Source: Clavaria fumosa
Lineage: Eukaryota > Basidiomycota > Agaricomycetes > Agaricales > Clavariaceae
Assembly: GCA_951802425.1 (NCBI GenBank)
Contig: OX637795.1
Coordinates: 1,550,001 to 1,614,000 of the forward strand
Reading direction: 5' to 3'
Length of the DNA: 64,000 nucleotides
In this document: in pieces, positions 22,829 to 35,539 of the stretch
How positions within the stretch are numbered: the stretch's first letter is position 1
Layout of the letters: every line of letters begins with the position of its first letter
Translations under genes and position numbers: made by a program
Notes under the pieces: model-generated
Told to the model about the DNA's origin: nothing
Seen by the model: only the letters and a program-made list of their open reading frames with translations
The model's database searches: none

Positions 22829-24349
22829 CGCTCTGGCCACAGGCCTCGGCGTAACGCAGATCCAGACAAAAAGTATAAACAGAAACGCGCAGATACATGA
22901 AAGCGACACTCCTCCAGCCCACGGCGTCTTCACGTCGCTCGCGGCCACCAAAATGATGGCGTGTGCATTGCGCCCGAGTCCCAAGACGCTGCTGTTGCAG
23001 TAGCAGTTATTGTAGATATTGCTGAACTGCAGCAAACAGGCGGCTATGATCCCCACTGCATTTAGGATGGCCAGGACCATCCCCACCAGCCAAGAGGCGA
23101 ATGCCAGCCACTCAGCTGCCATACTCTGGCGTCGGCTGGAGACTTCCGAGAGGAAGCTGGATACGACAAGGAAAAACCAGGCAACCGTCGATACCGCCGC
23201 ATAAAGTAAAAAGGTCAGGGAACGGCAGCCAAGGCCCACTGTCGGTGTGAAAAAGAGAATGACGATGGCACCGCCTACAATTGCCCATGGAAGCAAGAGG
23301 GCGACAAGGACGGCGACGAAAGAGACCAGCACGCGTCTCCAGGATCCGCCGTCATCATCATTTGCTCCGTTGCCTTGAAGTGCATTCTTGACGTCCACCA
23401 CGGCTTGCGCCCAGGGCAGCGCGCGTGCGTAGTTGAATGTCGCCGGGGTCCATTGGCTGTCCAAGCGCGAGGCTGTCGGGGCCCTGAGGCGAAATCTAAA
23501 AGCGTTGTCAAACGGGACTAAGCGGTTGGCCCCCTCAATAGCCGCCCTCAGGCGCCTGCTGTCGCATTTCGGCACAAGCAACGACCATCCGACGACGACT
23601 GGCAATAGCCAGAGCAACGCACTCCCTACGGCCTGTCCATCAGAGATTCCAGTTGGGGAAGGAAGGTCTTGCAAATCGTGGAAGGCACCGATGACGGTGA
23701 ACAAGTATGCCAAGAACACCCAAAGTAACAACGACCATGTGGGAACAGCCGAATTGCTGTCGTAATCCAGTCGTCGATAGAGCTCTTCCCACCAAGCATT
23801 ACTTGTAACGAAGTGATGAAGTTGAGCGGGTCTGATGTCTAGAGGTGCCTGCTGGAGGCTAAGCATGACATTTTCGATCATGGCGTGTTCGACGGGAGCA
23901 ATCCGGTCCGCAAAAAAGTTGGAAACCCAATTTGCGTTGAGCAGGGTTAAGACGAGGGAGTAGGTGGCTAGCGTTGGAGAGCCGATAGTAATAATCGCGC
24001 TCATAATATTGCCAATTTTGTCTTCAGGGTCGAATGGTAGTTGTGACAGGAGGGCAAGAGAGGGAAGTAACCAGGTGCTGGTCCTTTGTAGGAACCGCGA
24101 CGCCTCGAACGGCTTGCTCCCCGAGCCGCATTTCTCCAAGCAAAAATTAAACGTGAAGCCAAAGGCTTCGGAGACATTGGTAACTGGTCTCCCTAGACGA
24201 TCCACCCCTCCTTCTAGACCGAGCGAGCCATCGCGCAAGGCTTGAAAGCACTGGCCGGGGTCAAAAGCGAGGATAGGACTGACGCCCTCGATAATGATTG
24301 TGATAATGATGAGAATAAGAAGGGAGGGTAGACGTTTCACTGATTCCAT
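22664..24349 (-). CDS. Polytopic membrane protein with signal peptide, unknown function
   Basis: A single open frame of 561 codons. Residues 1-29 form a signal peptide ([14 protein letters not shown] core). A Cys-containing extracytoplasmic segment follows ([20 protein letters not shown]). Then come at least seven hydrophobic segments, including [51 protein letters not shown] and [11 protein letters not shown]. The C terminus is a run of (L/V)QP repeats made by the minisatellite, so the true end may be elsewhere or the tail may be length-variable. I do not recognise the family. The 5' half is duplicated in mirror image at 25768-26267. Confidence 0.6.
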   Translation of the reverse strand: MESVKRLPSLLILIIITIIIEGVSPILAFDPGQCFQALRDGSLGLEGGVDRLGRPVTNVSEAFGFTFNFCLEKCGSGSKPFEASRFLQRTSTWLLPSLALLSQLPFDPEDKIGNIMSAIITIGSPTLATYSLVLTLLNANWVSNFFADRIAPVEHAMIENVMLSLQQAPLDIRPAQLHHFVTSNAWWEELYRRLDYDSNSAVPTWSLLLWVFLAYLFTVIGAFHDLQDLPSPTGISDGQAVGSALLWLLPVVVGWSLLVPKCDSRRLRAAIEGANRLVPFDNAFRFRLRAPTASRLDSQWTPATFNYARALPWAQAVVDVKNALQGNGANDDDGGSWRRVLVSFVAVLVALLLPWAIVGGAIVILFFTPTVGLGCRSLTFLLYAAVSTVAWFFLVVSSFLSEVSSRRQSMAAEWLAFASWLVGMVLAILNAVGIIAACLLQFSNIYNNCYCNSSVLGLGRNAHAIILVAASDVKTPWAGGVSLSCICAFLFILFVWICVTPRPVARALPLQPLQPLQPLQPVQPLQPVQPVQPVQPVQPVQPVQPVQPVQPVQPVQPVQPV

Positions 24350-24943
24350 CGTCAGCTATGTGCACAGGAATCACGATGGATACATACGCATTGCAGGAAA
24401 GTAAAGAAGAGCCCTCAACGCCGATGATTGCTGGGAGATAGCCTCGACGCCAGGGGTTCGCTTGTAGCTGAGATGTTATAACTTATATATTGGACGATTG
24501 TGGTGAAAGAGGGGTTGGGAATGCGGCCAAAGGGTTGCCTCATTATTGTATCGCAGGCATGACATCTGAGCGCCAGAGCCTTCAAACCACACGTCGAGCA
24601 TGCCATTTTACAGCACTGTCACGACAGACAGGGCCGTCGTCGACTGGAGACCGGACGCAACTTGTCACGTAAGACGTTCTTGGACTGGATAGCGATACCA
24701 GTAGACGCAACGACAACACGCCCGCCTGAAATCGACTAACATTCGCCAACGAATAAGAGTACGGTATATCCTAAAGCCATTATCATCATTATGCAAAGTC
24801 GCACGACGTCAAGCGCTTACTATTGGTATTATCCTGGATTTGGCAGAGTCTTGGCAGGAACAGAGGAACAAAAGATCCGTCAATCCTGTTCAGGAACCGT
24901 CATTTGAGCAGCATTTGAGCGGGAACCGTCGTTTGAGCGGTGC
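23847..24943. repeat. Left arm of large inverted duplication
   Basis: Reverse-complementary to 25187..26267 over about 1.09 kb with few differences. The spacer is 24944..25186. It carries the 5' part of the membrane protein gene and the small CxxC frame. Confidence 0.88.
24415..24606 (-). CDS. Small open frame with C-x2-C-x8-C-x2-C start
   Basis: 63 codons starting MACSTCGLKALALRCHAC. The cysteine spacing equals that of the relic at 13349-13527. It lies 65 nt upstream of the membrane protein start on the same strand and is copied at 25524 on the plus strand in the inverted arm. It may be the first exon of an Atg14/UVRAG-like gene cut off here, or chance. No downstream coiled coil is visible. 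Confidence 0.25.
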   Translation of the reverse strand: MACSTCGLKALALRCHACDTIMRQPFGRIPNPSFTTIVQYISYNISATSEPLASRLSPSNHRR

Positions 24944-25186
24944 ACTCCCTAACTCCACATGCCAAACATGGCACGACACAAATGTTCTGCATGGAAGTAA
25001 ATAATCTTTTCAACATTCAACAGAGTGTTCTGCAAAGCAAATAATCTTTTCAACATTTAACAGAGTTGTGCGAATGAAATTGTCATGAATCCATGTCTGC
25101 AGAGCAAGGCCATGGCCCATAACTAGTATAAGTTAGGACATTGCCGAGATTGTTCCTTTTTCCCACGTTGTTGGTGACATGTTGGA

Positions 25187-26267
25187 GCACCGCTCAAACG
25201 ACGGTTCCTGCTCAAATGCTGCTCAAATGACGGTTCCTGAACAGGATTGACGGATCTTTTGTTCCTCTGTTCCTGCCAAGACTCTGCCAAATCCAGGATA
25301 ATACCAATAGTAAGCGCTTGACGTCGTGCGACTTTGCATAATGATGATAATGGCTTTAGGATATATCGTACTCTTATTCGTTGGCGAATGTTAGTCGATT
25401 TCAAGCGGGCGTGTTGTCGTTGCGTCTACTGGTATCGCTATCCAGTCCAAGAACGTCTTACGTGACAAGTTGCGTCCGGTCTCCAGTCGACGACGGCCCT
25501 GTCTGTCGTGACAGTGCTGTAAAATGGCGTGCTCGACGTGTAGTTTGAAGGCTCTGGCGCTCAGATGTCATGCCTGCGATACAATAATGAGGCAACCCTT
25601 TGGCCGCATTCCCAACCCCTCTTTCACCGCAATCGTCCAATATATAACATCTCAGCTACAGGCGTCGAGGCTATCTCACAGCAATCGTCGGCATCGAGGG
25701 CTCTTCTTTGCTTTCCTGCAATGCGTATGTATTTCATAGTGATTCTTGTGCGCTATGCATAGCTATGATGGAATCAGTGAAACGTCTACCCTCCCTTTTT
25801 ATTCTCATCATTATCACAATCATTAGCGAGGGCGTCAGTCCTATCCTCGCTTTTGACCCCGGCCAGTGCTTTCAAGCCTTGCGCGATGGCTCGCTCGGTC
25901 TAGAAGGAGGGGTGGATCGTCTAGGGAGACCAGTTACCAATGTCTCCAAAGCCTTTGGCTTCACGTTTAAATTTTGCAAGAAATGCGGCTCGGGGAGCAA
26001 GCCGTTCGAGGCGACGCTGTTCCTACAAAGGACCAGCACCTGGTTACTTCCCTCTCTTGCCCTCCTGTCGCAACTACCATTCGACCCTGAAGACAAAATT
26101 GGCAATATTATGAGCGCGATTCTTACTATCGGCTCTCCAACGCTAGCCACCTACTCCCTCGTCTTAACCCTGCTCAACGCAAATTGGTTTTCCAACTTTT
26201 TTGCGGACCGGATTGCTCCCGTCGAACACGCCATGATCAAAAATGTCATGGTTAGCCTCCAGCAGGC
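25187..26267. repeat. Right arm of large inverted duplication
   Basis: Mirror copy of 23847..24943. Homology stops abruptly at 26267 inside the membrane protein coding region. Confidence 0.88.
25524..25739 (+). pseudogene. Mirror copy of small CxxC frame
   Basis: Starts MACSTCSLKALALRCHAC, as its partner on the minus strand, with a 71-codon frame that diverges downstream. Confidence 0.25.
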
Positions 26268-26391
26268 ATGCTCCCTAACTCCACGCATAACCCTTCGCCG
26301 AACCTTTTCAGCCGCACACTCGGTCTCGCAATCCACACGCCTGTCGACTGCGTGCGTTCACAAGGCGCGGCAATCTGGGAAACCTCGATGA
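25768..26391 (+). pseudogene. Truncated mirror copy of membrane protein gene
   Basis: The first about 167 residues match the minus-strand protein with a handful of changes (signal peptide, [26 protein letters not shown]). After SLQQA the sequence becomes unrelated and the frame stops at 26391. All transmembrane segments of the second half are absent, so a normal function is unlikely. Confidence 0.75.
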
Positions 26392-27895
26392 CCTCGATAT
26401 CATGCTAGGCGCGGACGACCCGAAGAGCCCCTCCACTAACCTGTGCGTTGCCTAGCTTGACCTCGATGCGACGTCTCATACTGAGAAAGCAGCATATCTT
26501 TTACCCTAAAGATCACACCCATGTTTGGAGCCCTGGTTGAGAGCCAATAAAGGGTGGATATACCTTGTAAGTGATTGTGTGGCGCAGAACGGATAATATG
26601 TCGACAAGGAATCCACCAACATTACGCTTATACTTTCTTCCGACTCGCGCTCCACCTTGGTACTACCTGTGCTGTGAGGGAACAGTCGCCTTCCCTCCTC
26701 TCCGGCTCTCCGACGCTTCTCCCGTAAAGCCTCCTCTCTCTTTCGACTTCGAGACTTCGGCGCGAGCGTTATCGACTTTTCCCCATCCACCACCGCTTTT
26801 TTATAACGTTCTGGTGCTCGGGTTCCTGCACTGGGACGATGAGATCTTTTTGCAGGATACCGAGATCCGGTCGCTGCATTCTGGGCCGGTCGAGACCCTC
26901 AATTGCAGCACGGAGGGGTTGCTGCTGCTCAATGGGTGCGTGAGTAAACGGAGACCTGATGGGGAAGCCCGAGGGGCCTCATACTTCAGTGTGTTTGCTT
27001 TCATGCACGAGAAACCCTTTCGCCTCCTCGACTACTACTGTCACATCCACTTCGAAGGATCATCCAGGGAGCGAGGGCCGCGCCTTGCAGCAACCGCAGC
27101 GTTGGCTCACTCAAGAGGTCGTTCGTGTCGGCGATGTCGACACAAAGCCTCTTGTTCTTGAAGAACAGAAGACGAGCGATTTGCGGCGCAGGGGGCGTTA
27201 AGGAGCCTATCCCCACATCTGGAATGCCGAGCTTGATATAAATCACCTGGCGAAACATATTTCGAGGCGATGGGGAGCAGGTGAAGAAAACACTCTGCGA
27301 AGTGTGTGCCCGCAGGTTATCGTCACAACGGCCTACACATGTCGCGGAACAGTGGAGTGTGGGGATATAAGGTCGTCTTTATGAGTGCTTGTACTCTCTT
27401 CTGCTTGTCTGCAAGGAACTGTGCAGGTCATGAAGCTAAGGTGGAAGCTGTGGTTGAATAGCCTTGGGTAATTGACTGTAATGTAACCATGTTGAAAATC
27501 ATTTTCATGGATGGCCCTTGCATCAGTGACAGGAATCATCAGGAAAAAGAACCCCCAGCAGTAGATATCAGCATAGACTATGTAGACTACACAGACTGTA
27601 TAGACTGCTGTAGCATATGTAGTGAGAAAAATAGTAATACATAGAAGGTATGGATTACTATATAGCATGCAATAGACTGGGTAGCATATTATGAGTGCAT
27701 TGTAGTAATGGTAGTAGAGCCTATGTACTATGTTGAGCCTAGTAGCATATTATGAGTGCATTGTAGTCCACACAGTTCAGTCGGATATTCTAGTATACAA
27801 TGGGGTACCAGACACTGCAAATCCCCTGTATATAATGGGGTACCAGATTCTGCCAGAGATATCTGATGTTCTAGTAATATATGTGGCTGGCAGAG
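26392..27895. other. Unresolved stretch
   Basis: Open frames overlap on both strands around 26570-27260 (for example a 196-codon plus frame and an 85-codon minus frame containing LLFFKNKRLCVDIADTNDLL), but no domain or splice model convinced me. From about 27660, short AT-rich reiterations (AGCATATTATGAGTGCATTG, TATAATGGGGTACCAGA) lead into the 43-bp satellite. Confidence 0.35.
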
Positions 27896-28589
27896 GATAT
27901 CCTTGCCAGGATAAACATGGGTTCAGCGAATTAAGTAGGATATTCTTGACTGGATAACCTCAGGTCCAGCAAATTAGATAGGGTATCCTTGACTGGATTG
28001 AATCCAGGCCACTAAATGAGATAGGATATCCTTGTATGGATCAGATCCAGGCTACCAAAATAAATAGGATATCCTTGACTGGTTTGAATCCAAGCCAGCA
28101 AATTAAATAGGATATCCTTGACTGGATTGAATACAAGCCACCAAAATAAATAGGATATCCATCACTCAATCATATCTGGGCCACCAAAGTAAATAGGATA
28201 TCCTTGATTGGATTGAATTGAGGCTACCATATTAAGTAGGATGTCCTTGATTGGATTGAATCCAAGCCAGCAAATTAAATAGGATATCCTTGACTGGTTT
28301 GAATCCAAGCCAGCAAATTAAATAGGATATCCTTGACTGGTTTGAATCCAAGCCAGCAAATTAAATAGGATATCCTTGACTGGTTTGAGTCCAAGCCAGC
28401 AAATTAAACAGGATATCCTTGACTGGTTTGAATCCAAGCCAGCAAATTAAATAGGATATCCTTGACTGGTTTGAGTCCAAGCCAGCAAATTAAACAGGAT
28501 ATCCTTGACTGGTTTGAATCCAAGCCACCAAATTAAATAGGATATCCTTGACTGGTTTGAATCCAACCCACCAAATTAAATAGGATATC
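27896..28589. repeat. 43-bp satellite, left block
   Basis: About 16 head-to-tail units of 43 bp with core AGGATATCCTTGACTGG. Units at the left edge are diverged and those at the right are near-identical. The array continues at 35540 after the inserted elements. Confidence 0.92.
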
Positions 28590-28995
28590 TGTTAGGGCCT
28601 GTCCTGTCTTGTAAGTAATGCCAAAGGTTGACTTGTTGGTGACCAATCTTGGAAACTCACTAAGACCAGTCAACTGTTGAGCACAGTCAACAATGCTTGG
28701 TCCCAGAAGGTTGCGAGGACATCTGAAAGGGTGTAAGAGCAGAAATAGACAAGTAGGGAGGAGGAAGACGTCACTGGGAAGGTTGCAAAGTTGGTAGATG
28801 AAGTGTAAAGAGGAAAAAGACAAGTTGGGAGAGAAGAGATGCTGCTGAGAAGGTCGCGAGGTCGACCGATGAAGCATAGAAAGAAAAATAGACGAAGTGG
28901 GAGAAAGAGATGTTGTCAAGAAGGTTGCAAGTAGTTGTGATGGCATCGAGAGATAAGTCGGTGAAGGCAATGACTTTGCCAACTGATGGGAGAAC

Positions 28996-29283
28996 TATCA
29001 GACTGGGTCTCACACAACTTAAGCGTAAGGTCATGACGACAATACTAAGATAAGGGGAAAAGGGTACAAGAATGGAAAAGACGTAGTATATATAGCGAAC
29101 GCTTCGGCATTTGCTGGCGTTCCCACGCTCGGACCTCTCGGATCACGTGACGCGCCCAGGCCCAAGTCATGTGATCTCCCGATTATGTAATCCTCCACCA
29201 CAGGTCATGTGACCTTCCAACAATCTTCTCTAATTTCTCCACAACACCTCCTTTTGGGATGGCTTAGGTAAGCAATCCTAACA
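28996..29283 (-). repeat. 3' LTR, gypsy copy 1
   Basis: 288 bp, pairs with 34234..34521. It contains a TATATATA box (plus-strand 29087 region) and CACGTG/CATGTG motifs. Confidence 0.92.
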
Positions 29284-29294
29284 TCACCCCCCTC

Positions 29295-32200
29295 TTAAGG
29301 CTGGGCGTCTCGACCAGCTAGCTTGGCTTTGTCAGGGTGGGCAAGGAAGAAGTCCCGGAGCAGCAGTGCTACATTGGTGAGGTTCCTACGGGGCTCCCAA
29401 GTATTTTCCTCCACTGGGTATCCCAACCACTTCACCAAGTACTTCACCCCATGCCCCACCTTCTTGACATCAAGGATTGCCTCCACATCGTACTCCAGGT
29501 GGTCATCTTCAATTGTAGGGGGTGGAGGGGGAGGTAGATTCTGGGAAGGGAAGGAAGGGGGATGGTATGGCGTCAACAGCAACTCGTTGAAGACCCGATG
29601 GATGCGCCAGGCCCAAGGGAGCTTGAGGCGATACCCAGCAGGTCCCACCTTCTCCTCAACTGCAAAGGAGCCTGCTCTCTTGTTGTCAAGCTTTTTAGAG
29701 GGCCAGTCCATCTTCAGGTTTCTAGTATCCAGCCAGACCAGATCTCCCTCAGAGTACTCCCGACTTGGGCATTTCCCCTTATTGTAGCTCTTCTTCATCG
29801 CTGCCACTGCTTTCTCCATTGCCTCCTTGGCTGCTCTTCGGGACTCCGTGAGCTTAGCCATCCACTCATCCACTGCCGGGTTCACCTCAGAAGGTGGGCG
29901 GAGTCCCCCATTCCAAGGGTGTCGTCCATAATTGAGGAAGAAAGGCATCTGTCCTGTTGTGGAGTGCTCACAATTGTAAGAGCAAACTCAGCAGTTGACA
30001 ACCACTCAGCCCAATCATCCTGGAGGTGGTCCACATAGGCCTGGAGATAGATCTCCATCTCCTGATTCGCCCGCTCTGTCTGTCCATCAGTCTGTGGGTG
30101 GAAGGCCGTACTCGGGTTTGCCTTTACTCGGATCATAGAGTAGAACTCCTTCATGAACCGAGACACAAACTGGGAGCCTCGGTCACTCATGACCTTATGA
30201 GGGACTCCATGGTCGCAAAACACTCGATCCCGGAGGAGACGCGCCGATCCAAGTCCTGTGAGGTCAAGTCCGATCGCCTCGAGCAGTGTCCGTTTTGTGA
30301 ACTTGTCAACGATGACAAGGATGGCATTATGTCCATGGGAGAGGGGGAGTGGACCGACTATGTCCCATGAGATCACTGACCAGGGACCATCAGGAACAGG
30401 GTGGGGGTGCAGTGGGGCAGCATGCTTGGTACGGTTGGGCTTCGTCCACTGGCAGGTCTCACACCCCTGGGCATACCGATCTGCATCTTTCACCATGTCC
30501 GGCCACCAATAACCCTTCACCAGTGCCGCTCTCAACTTCCGGGGTCCAGGGTGTCCAGCAGCAGGGAGGTCATGCTCAAACTCGAGGACGGCCTCACGAG
30601 CTCCTAGGGGGACCCAAGTGACTATCCCCTTTCGCCAGAGTCCAGCACGATCTCGTGTCCACTTGTCATCAAGCTCCTCTGGCTTCTGTATGTGTACCGT
30701 GCTATTTTTCTGGAGTAGCATCTCCATTTCTGATGTGAATGACACACAGACTTCCATTTCCGGGAAAACCTGCACCGGTGCATCCTCCTCCACCATCTCT
30801 CCATAGTCTGGTCTCCGGGAGAGTGCATCTGCCTTTGTGTTTGACTTGCCAGTGCGATACTTGATCTCGAAGTCAAAGCACTGGAGCTCCCCAACCCAAT
30901 GAACCTGCCTTGGCTTCAACTTCTGGGGCTTCCGGAAGTACTGGAGGTTTGCATGGTCTGTCCAGATCTCGATCGTCTCCTCTGCTCCAATGAGGTATGC
31001 TCGCCACTCGCGAAGTGCCCGAATCACAGCCAAGAACTCCTTGTCATACACATCATAGTTCTTCTCAGCTGCAGTGAGGGCCTTGGAGATATAGTCAACA
31101 ACTCTCCAGGTTCCATCCATCTGCTGCTGCAAGAGCACTCCACCAGTTGCCAGGTTGCTCGCATCTGTCTCCACCTTCCATCTCCCTTTGTCCTGAGGCA
31201 GAGCCAAGACTGGGGCCGATACGAGTGCCTGGCGGAGATCTTGGAAGGCTGCTTCCTCCTCCACCTCCCATTTCCATGGAACATTCCCAGTCAGCCGGAA
31301 GAGTGGCTTTGCCTGGGCAGAAAGATTCGGGATGTGCCGGCGGAGGTAGTTCAGCATCCCATTGAACCTCTGGACATCCTTCACATTCTTAGGATGTGGC
31401 CAATCTCGGACTGCCGCACCCTTGGCCGGATCATGCTCTAGTCTGTTGTGGGAGATCTTCATCCCCAGGAAGATGATCTCACTCTTCTCAAACTTGCATT
31501 TACTGAGTTTGAGACACAACCCATTCTCTCCAAACTTCCTCAAGACCTGATCCATCCAGTACCGGTGTGTAGCCAAGTCCTCTGCAAACACAATGACATC
31601 ATCCACATAGGCCCTCACATGTCCTCCTGCAATCTCCTCCCTCAACACATGATTCATGAAGCATTGGAAGGTAGCCGGGGCATTCTGCAGTCCAAACCAC
31701 ATGACAGCTGGTTCGAAGAGTCCATGGGGTGTCAGGAAGGCGCAGCGGTGCTGGTGCTCGGGCCAGACCTGCATAGATGGGAAACCTCCCTTTGCATCAA
31801 TCTTAGAGTAGATCGACGCTCCTTTAAGCACATCCACTGTGTCTCGGATGCGGGGGAGGGGGTACTTGTCCTTGATCAGGTGTGCATTCAGCCTCGAGTA
31901 GTCGATGATTGGCCGCAGCTTGTCCTTCTCATGTTTGAAGAAGAAGGGGCTGGCATACGGGGATTTCGAGGGCCGGATTCGTCCAGAAGCAAGCTGCTCA
32001 TCCACCCAACAGTTCATCTCCACCATCTCCTGCCATGTCAAAGAATACAGCTTGGAAGAGAGGTGCTCAGGGTCCTTTTTGAACTCAATCTTAATATTGA
32101 AGTCTGGTCGGGAGCGGGGAAGTTCATCCCACTTCGCTTCACTAAACACCAAAGGGTAGTGGCTGGGCCAATCGGGGGTAGGGCCAGAGTTGGGAAAACG

Positions 32201-33664
32201 GGTGTCCAGAATACTCGTTTTCAGGGGTGCAGGGGCTCGAGGGGATGGGGAACACTGTGGGGGGCAGCGGGTAAGGCTCAGCTCTGCCTTCTGCCAGTCG
32301 ATATCCGGGTTATGCCGCTTGAGCCAGTCATGCCCAAGGATGACCTTGTGGGACTGGGTCTTTCCCAGCAGAAAGTGGATCTGCTCCTGGTGGTCGCCAA
32401 CTCTCACCAGCACCTCTATCCCATACCGGACCTTTCCATTCCTGTTCTGTGTCCCATCCACATTATACATGGTGATTGGGTTCAGCAGGAGAGATGGCTC
32501 CAGTCCCACTCCTTTTGCCCACTCCAAATCCATGAAGCAGTTGGTGCACCCTGAGTCGACAAGGGCCTTCATTGTGGTCCCTTTGCCAGTGCTGAAAGCC
32601 TCCAAGTGCACCTGGATGGCTAGCTCTCGTGGCACATGTTTCCGCACTTCTGGCCGCACTCTGGTTAGGCGCTCTGCCAGTCTCACTTCCTCCTTCACCT
32701 CAGCCCCAATTCGGGTATGTCTCTGCTGCAAGATAGTATATCGGGGTATACTTGCAGCAGGCACAGGGACGGAAAGGGGGCTGGCACACTTCTTCTCCCC
32801 AGTGGGAGTCCTCCTCTCTCTCTCACACAGCTCTATGCAGGCTCGGAGCCATGCAATCTCTTTCTCATATCCCTCCGCCATTTGGGGGGCACATGGTGCT
32901 GCCCAGGTTTGGGCCCTTGGGACCTGCAGACACGTATCAGGCAGGGGGCAGAAACGGACAGCATGGCCAGTCTGGTGGCATCGGAAACAACATCTCTCAT
33001 CAGCAGGGGCCCATCCTCGGGCCATGGCCACATCCGGAGTACACAGCAGAGGTGTCACAAGAGGTCGCGAAACGGTCACGGCAGGTCGCGGTAGGGTTGC
33101 GGTGGGTCGCAGTGTCCGTTCTGTGAGTATCCCATCCAGTCGCCTTTGCTGGGCATCAAGCCTCTCAGCCAGCACCTTCCATTCTCCATATGTCTCTGGC
33201 ATTGGGGAGACACCATAGATTCTCTCCACCAACCTCCTACTCAGGTTCAACTCCAGCCAATGGACTAGGATTCCTGAGTCCTTCTCTGCACTCAACTTCG
33301 CCCGTCGGAACAGCGTCTCGAATTTCGCGAAGAACTCTGGTGCTGTCATGGCACCCTGTTTCAGCCCTGCAATATTGGCAAGGGCAGTCGCATGGTCATT
33401 CGGGTCATCGAATGCACACTTCATCTCCTCCACAAACTCTGCCCAGGTTCCGGCCTCGCCACTACCCAGGATCTCTTCTGCCTTCATATTCGCCCACTCT
33501 GCAGCAAATCCTTCTCCAGTAATTTTGCTCAGAGCAAAAAGGACCTTCACCAGGTCCACAGCATAGACAGTCGGGTTCGCCATAAACAGGAGGTGAAGGG
33601 ATCAGAGGAACGTACGGAAGTTCCTTTTCTGCCCATCAAAGGGGGCAACAGCTAGGTCCAGCAT
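29295..33664 (-). pseudogene. Gypsy copy 1 gag-pol with stop and frameshift
   Basis: Reading on the minus strand from ATG 33664, codon 21 is TGA (33604..33602). The frame is then open from 33583 to 29882 with gag, CCHC knuckle CFRCHQTGHAVRFC, protease VDSGCTNCFMD, reverse transcriptase (YVDDVIVFAED), RNase H (KVETDASNLATGG), integrase zinc finger and DDE core. A 1-nt loss near 29978 shifts frame before the GPY/F region. The other frame ends at 29295 with a chromodomain (EAILDVKKV..YLVKWLGYP..NTWEP). Unlike copy 2, gag and pol are fused in one frame here. Confidence 0.88.
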
Positions 33665-34221
33665 TCTGTAGCACTGTAAAATAAAATTCTGGGCCTTTGG
33701 CACTCAGGATTTCTTCGATCTCTTAACAGTCCTGTCCTCTTAGGCTGCTCTTCTGTGTACTTATGTACCTATAGAACTCTTATTCTATGAAACTATTGGT
33801 AGCGTGGGGCCCAAATGGTGTCCCAGGTGGTCGCTCCACAACTCCTAATGAGTTGCCTGTGCACCCTTCTGACAATGGTCACAGAGCAAGGGCCCTGTCC
33901 ACTGGACCAGGAAACTGCAGAAAGACTATGTAGGGGCCTTTCCTTGCCCTGTACACTACATGATTCACTGGTACGTAGCTGTAAAACAAAGTTCCGGGCC
34001 TTGGGCACTCGGTATCACTTGGGGAGGGTCACAGTTGACTTCCTCCTGGTCTGGTCACGTGTATCTACACACAGTAAAAATTTCGCGCAGTTCTGTTACA
34101 CACCACAGGCAGGGTAAAGGAGAAGAGGATGATAGGGGCTGAGCTGTGACAACGTGTCACAGTTTGAAATTAAGGGTCCAGGCTAGCCGGGTTAGGACAC
34201 GGGGCTAGGGCAGACAGGCGG

Positions 34222-34231
34222 ATCTTAGTAT
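34222..34231 (-). other. Putative self-priming primer-binding site, gypsy copy 1
   Basis: In element orientation ATACTAAGAT lies 2 nt after the 5' LTR. It is exactly complementary to ATCTTAGTAT in the LTR of the same element (34280..34289 and 29042..29051 in plus coordinates). Confidence 0.6.
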
Positions 34232-34233
34232 TA

Positions 34234-34521
34234 TATCAGACTGGGTCTCACACAACTTAAGCATAAGGTCATGATGACAATACTAAGATAAGGGGAAAAG
34301 GGTACAAGAATGGAAAAGACGTAGTATATATAGCGAACGCTTTGGCATTTGCCGGCGTTCCCACACTCGGACCTCTTGGATCACGTGACGCGCCCAGGCC
34401 CAAGTCATGTGATCTCCCGATTATGTAATCCTCCACCACAGGTCATGTGACCTTCCAACAATCTTCTCTAATTTCTCCACAACACCTCCTTTTGGGATGG
34501 CTTAGGTAAGCAATCCTAACA
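34234..34521 (-). repeat. 5' LTR, gypsy copy 1
   Basis: 288 bp, pairs with 28996..29283. Confidence 0.92.
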
Positions 34522-34526
34522 AGAAC

Positions 34527-35539
34527 CTATGGGGTTCGAAGAATCAGTACCAAGACAAATAGGAGAGAATACTTAAGTGCATGAGTTTATACAAGCACAG
34601 AGGACAAGTTAGAATAGAGCAGAGGTGTCTTGGTGATCTTGAGGTCACCAAGTGAGACAAGACCTATCAATCACAGTGGTTCCAAGCTCAAAGGGCATAA
34701 TAGCCTCAAGCTTAAACCAAAGTGTGTCAATATCAAGTCTACAGTACAAGAAGTACATGCAAGACTTATATATGTGCATACAGAAGAGTATAACGAAAGA
34801 GGAAAAGTACAGAGGTTGCCAGGTAACAGAACTATAGTAGTGCAGGGTATGTTTAGTCATATAGTAACTATGTGCATGCTCTACTAAGGTTGCAAGGGGT
34901 TAAAACAGCATAGGTAAGGTCACAAGCATGACCAGTCACGGGTCGCGACCTGGTTAAATAAGTATATACATAACTATAACTATGGGGGGATTCTCAGATC
35001 ATATGTAACATAGTTATAGGTGACTGAGGAGAAGAGGGGAAGCATAATTTGAAGGGTATATGCAGCTGACCATTGGTGGCATGTTTGAGTGTTAAGGTTG
35101 TGAGGTCATAAGAGTGGTCACATGGGTGACAGCAGTGACACAGGTGACCTTGGGGCAGGAGGTCACATGGGTAATGCTGGTAACGTGGGTAACAGTTGTA
35201 ACACTGATAACATATTGGCACTGATAGTGGTAGCACTGAGGGTGCCGCACAGCAAGTCATGTGCCAGCTAAAGAAGATGCGCAATGGCGTGTCACGCATT
35301 GATTTGGTGGGTTCAGGTGGTAGGTACATGTAAGGTGTGATGAGGGAGGGCGTCATGAGTACAGCGTGGTGGTTGTGAGTGTTGTGTAAGGGCGGGGAAG
35401 GTCGGAGAGGCTTCTGGAAGAGGATGGCAGGTTCTGGAAGTGTGTAAAGGGGCTCATGAGGTTGTAGAGAGCTGTCAGAAGGGTTCATAGGTGTCGATAG
35501 AGTCGATTTGGGCAAGGGAAAAATGAATGGGTCCTGACA
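34527..35539. other. Right remainder of the 1.4-kb LTR-like element
   Basis: No coding sequence. It is rich in GTCACATGGGTGAC-like words and ends in GGTCCTGACA. Confidence 0.5.

Larger units (their letters stand above)
28996..34521 (-). mobile_element. Ty3/gypsy chromovirus copy 1, decaying
   Basis: Two 288-bp LTRs, 28996..29283 and 34234..34521. The target duplication AGAAC is at 28991..28995 and 34522..34526. In element orientation the LTR begins TGTTAGG and ends CTGATA. The LTRs differ at six sites, all C/T or G/A at CpG. It is inserted in the 1.4-kb LTR-like element. Its family is the same as 57076..62971. Confidence 0.93.
28590..35539. mobile_element. LTR-like element (about 1.4 kb without its insert) in the satellite
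   Basis: Ends are TGTTAGGGCC (28590) and GGTCCTGACA (35539), an imperfect inverted pair of LTR type. The flanking 5-bp duplication ATATC lies at 28585..28589 and 35540..35544. Removing the nested gypsy element (28996..34521) and one copy of its target duplication leaves about 1419 bp with no coding capacity and no internal LTR pair. A solo LTR or a non-autonomous LTR element are the two readings. Confidence 0.65.

Noticed and set aside
26571..27161. 196-codon plus-strand frame as a gene
   Set aside because: No domain, overlaps equally long opposite frames, low-complexity start and no supporting splice pattern.
27896..28589. Regular 43-bp repeats as a CRISPR array
   Set aside because: Units are head-to-tail without variable spacers, in a eukaryotic repeat context.
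29323..33655. Long plus-strand frames opposite gypsy copy 1
   Set aside because: Antisense shadows of the gag-pol coding strand.
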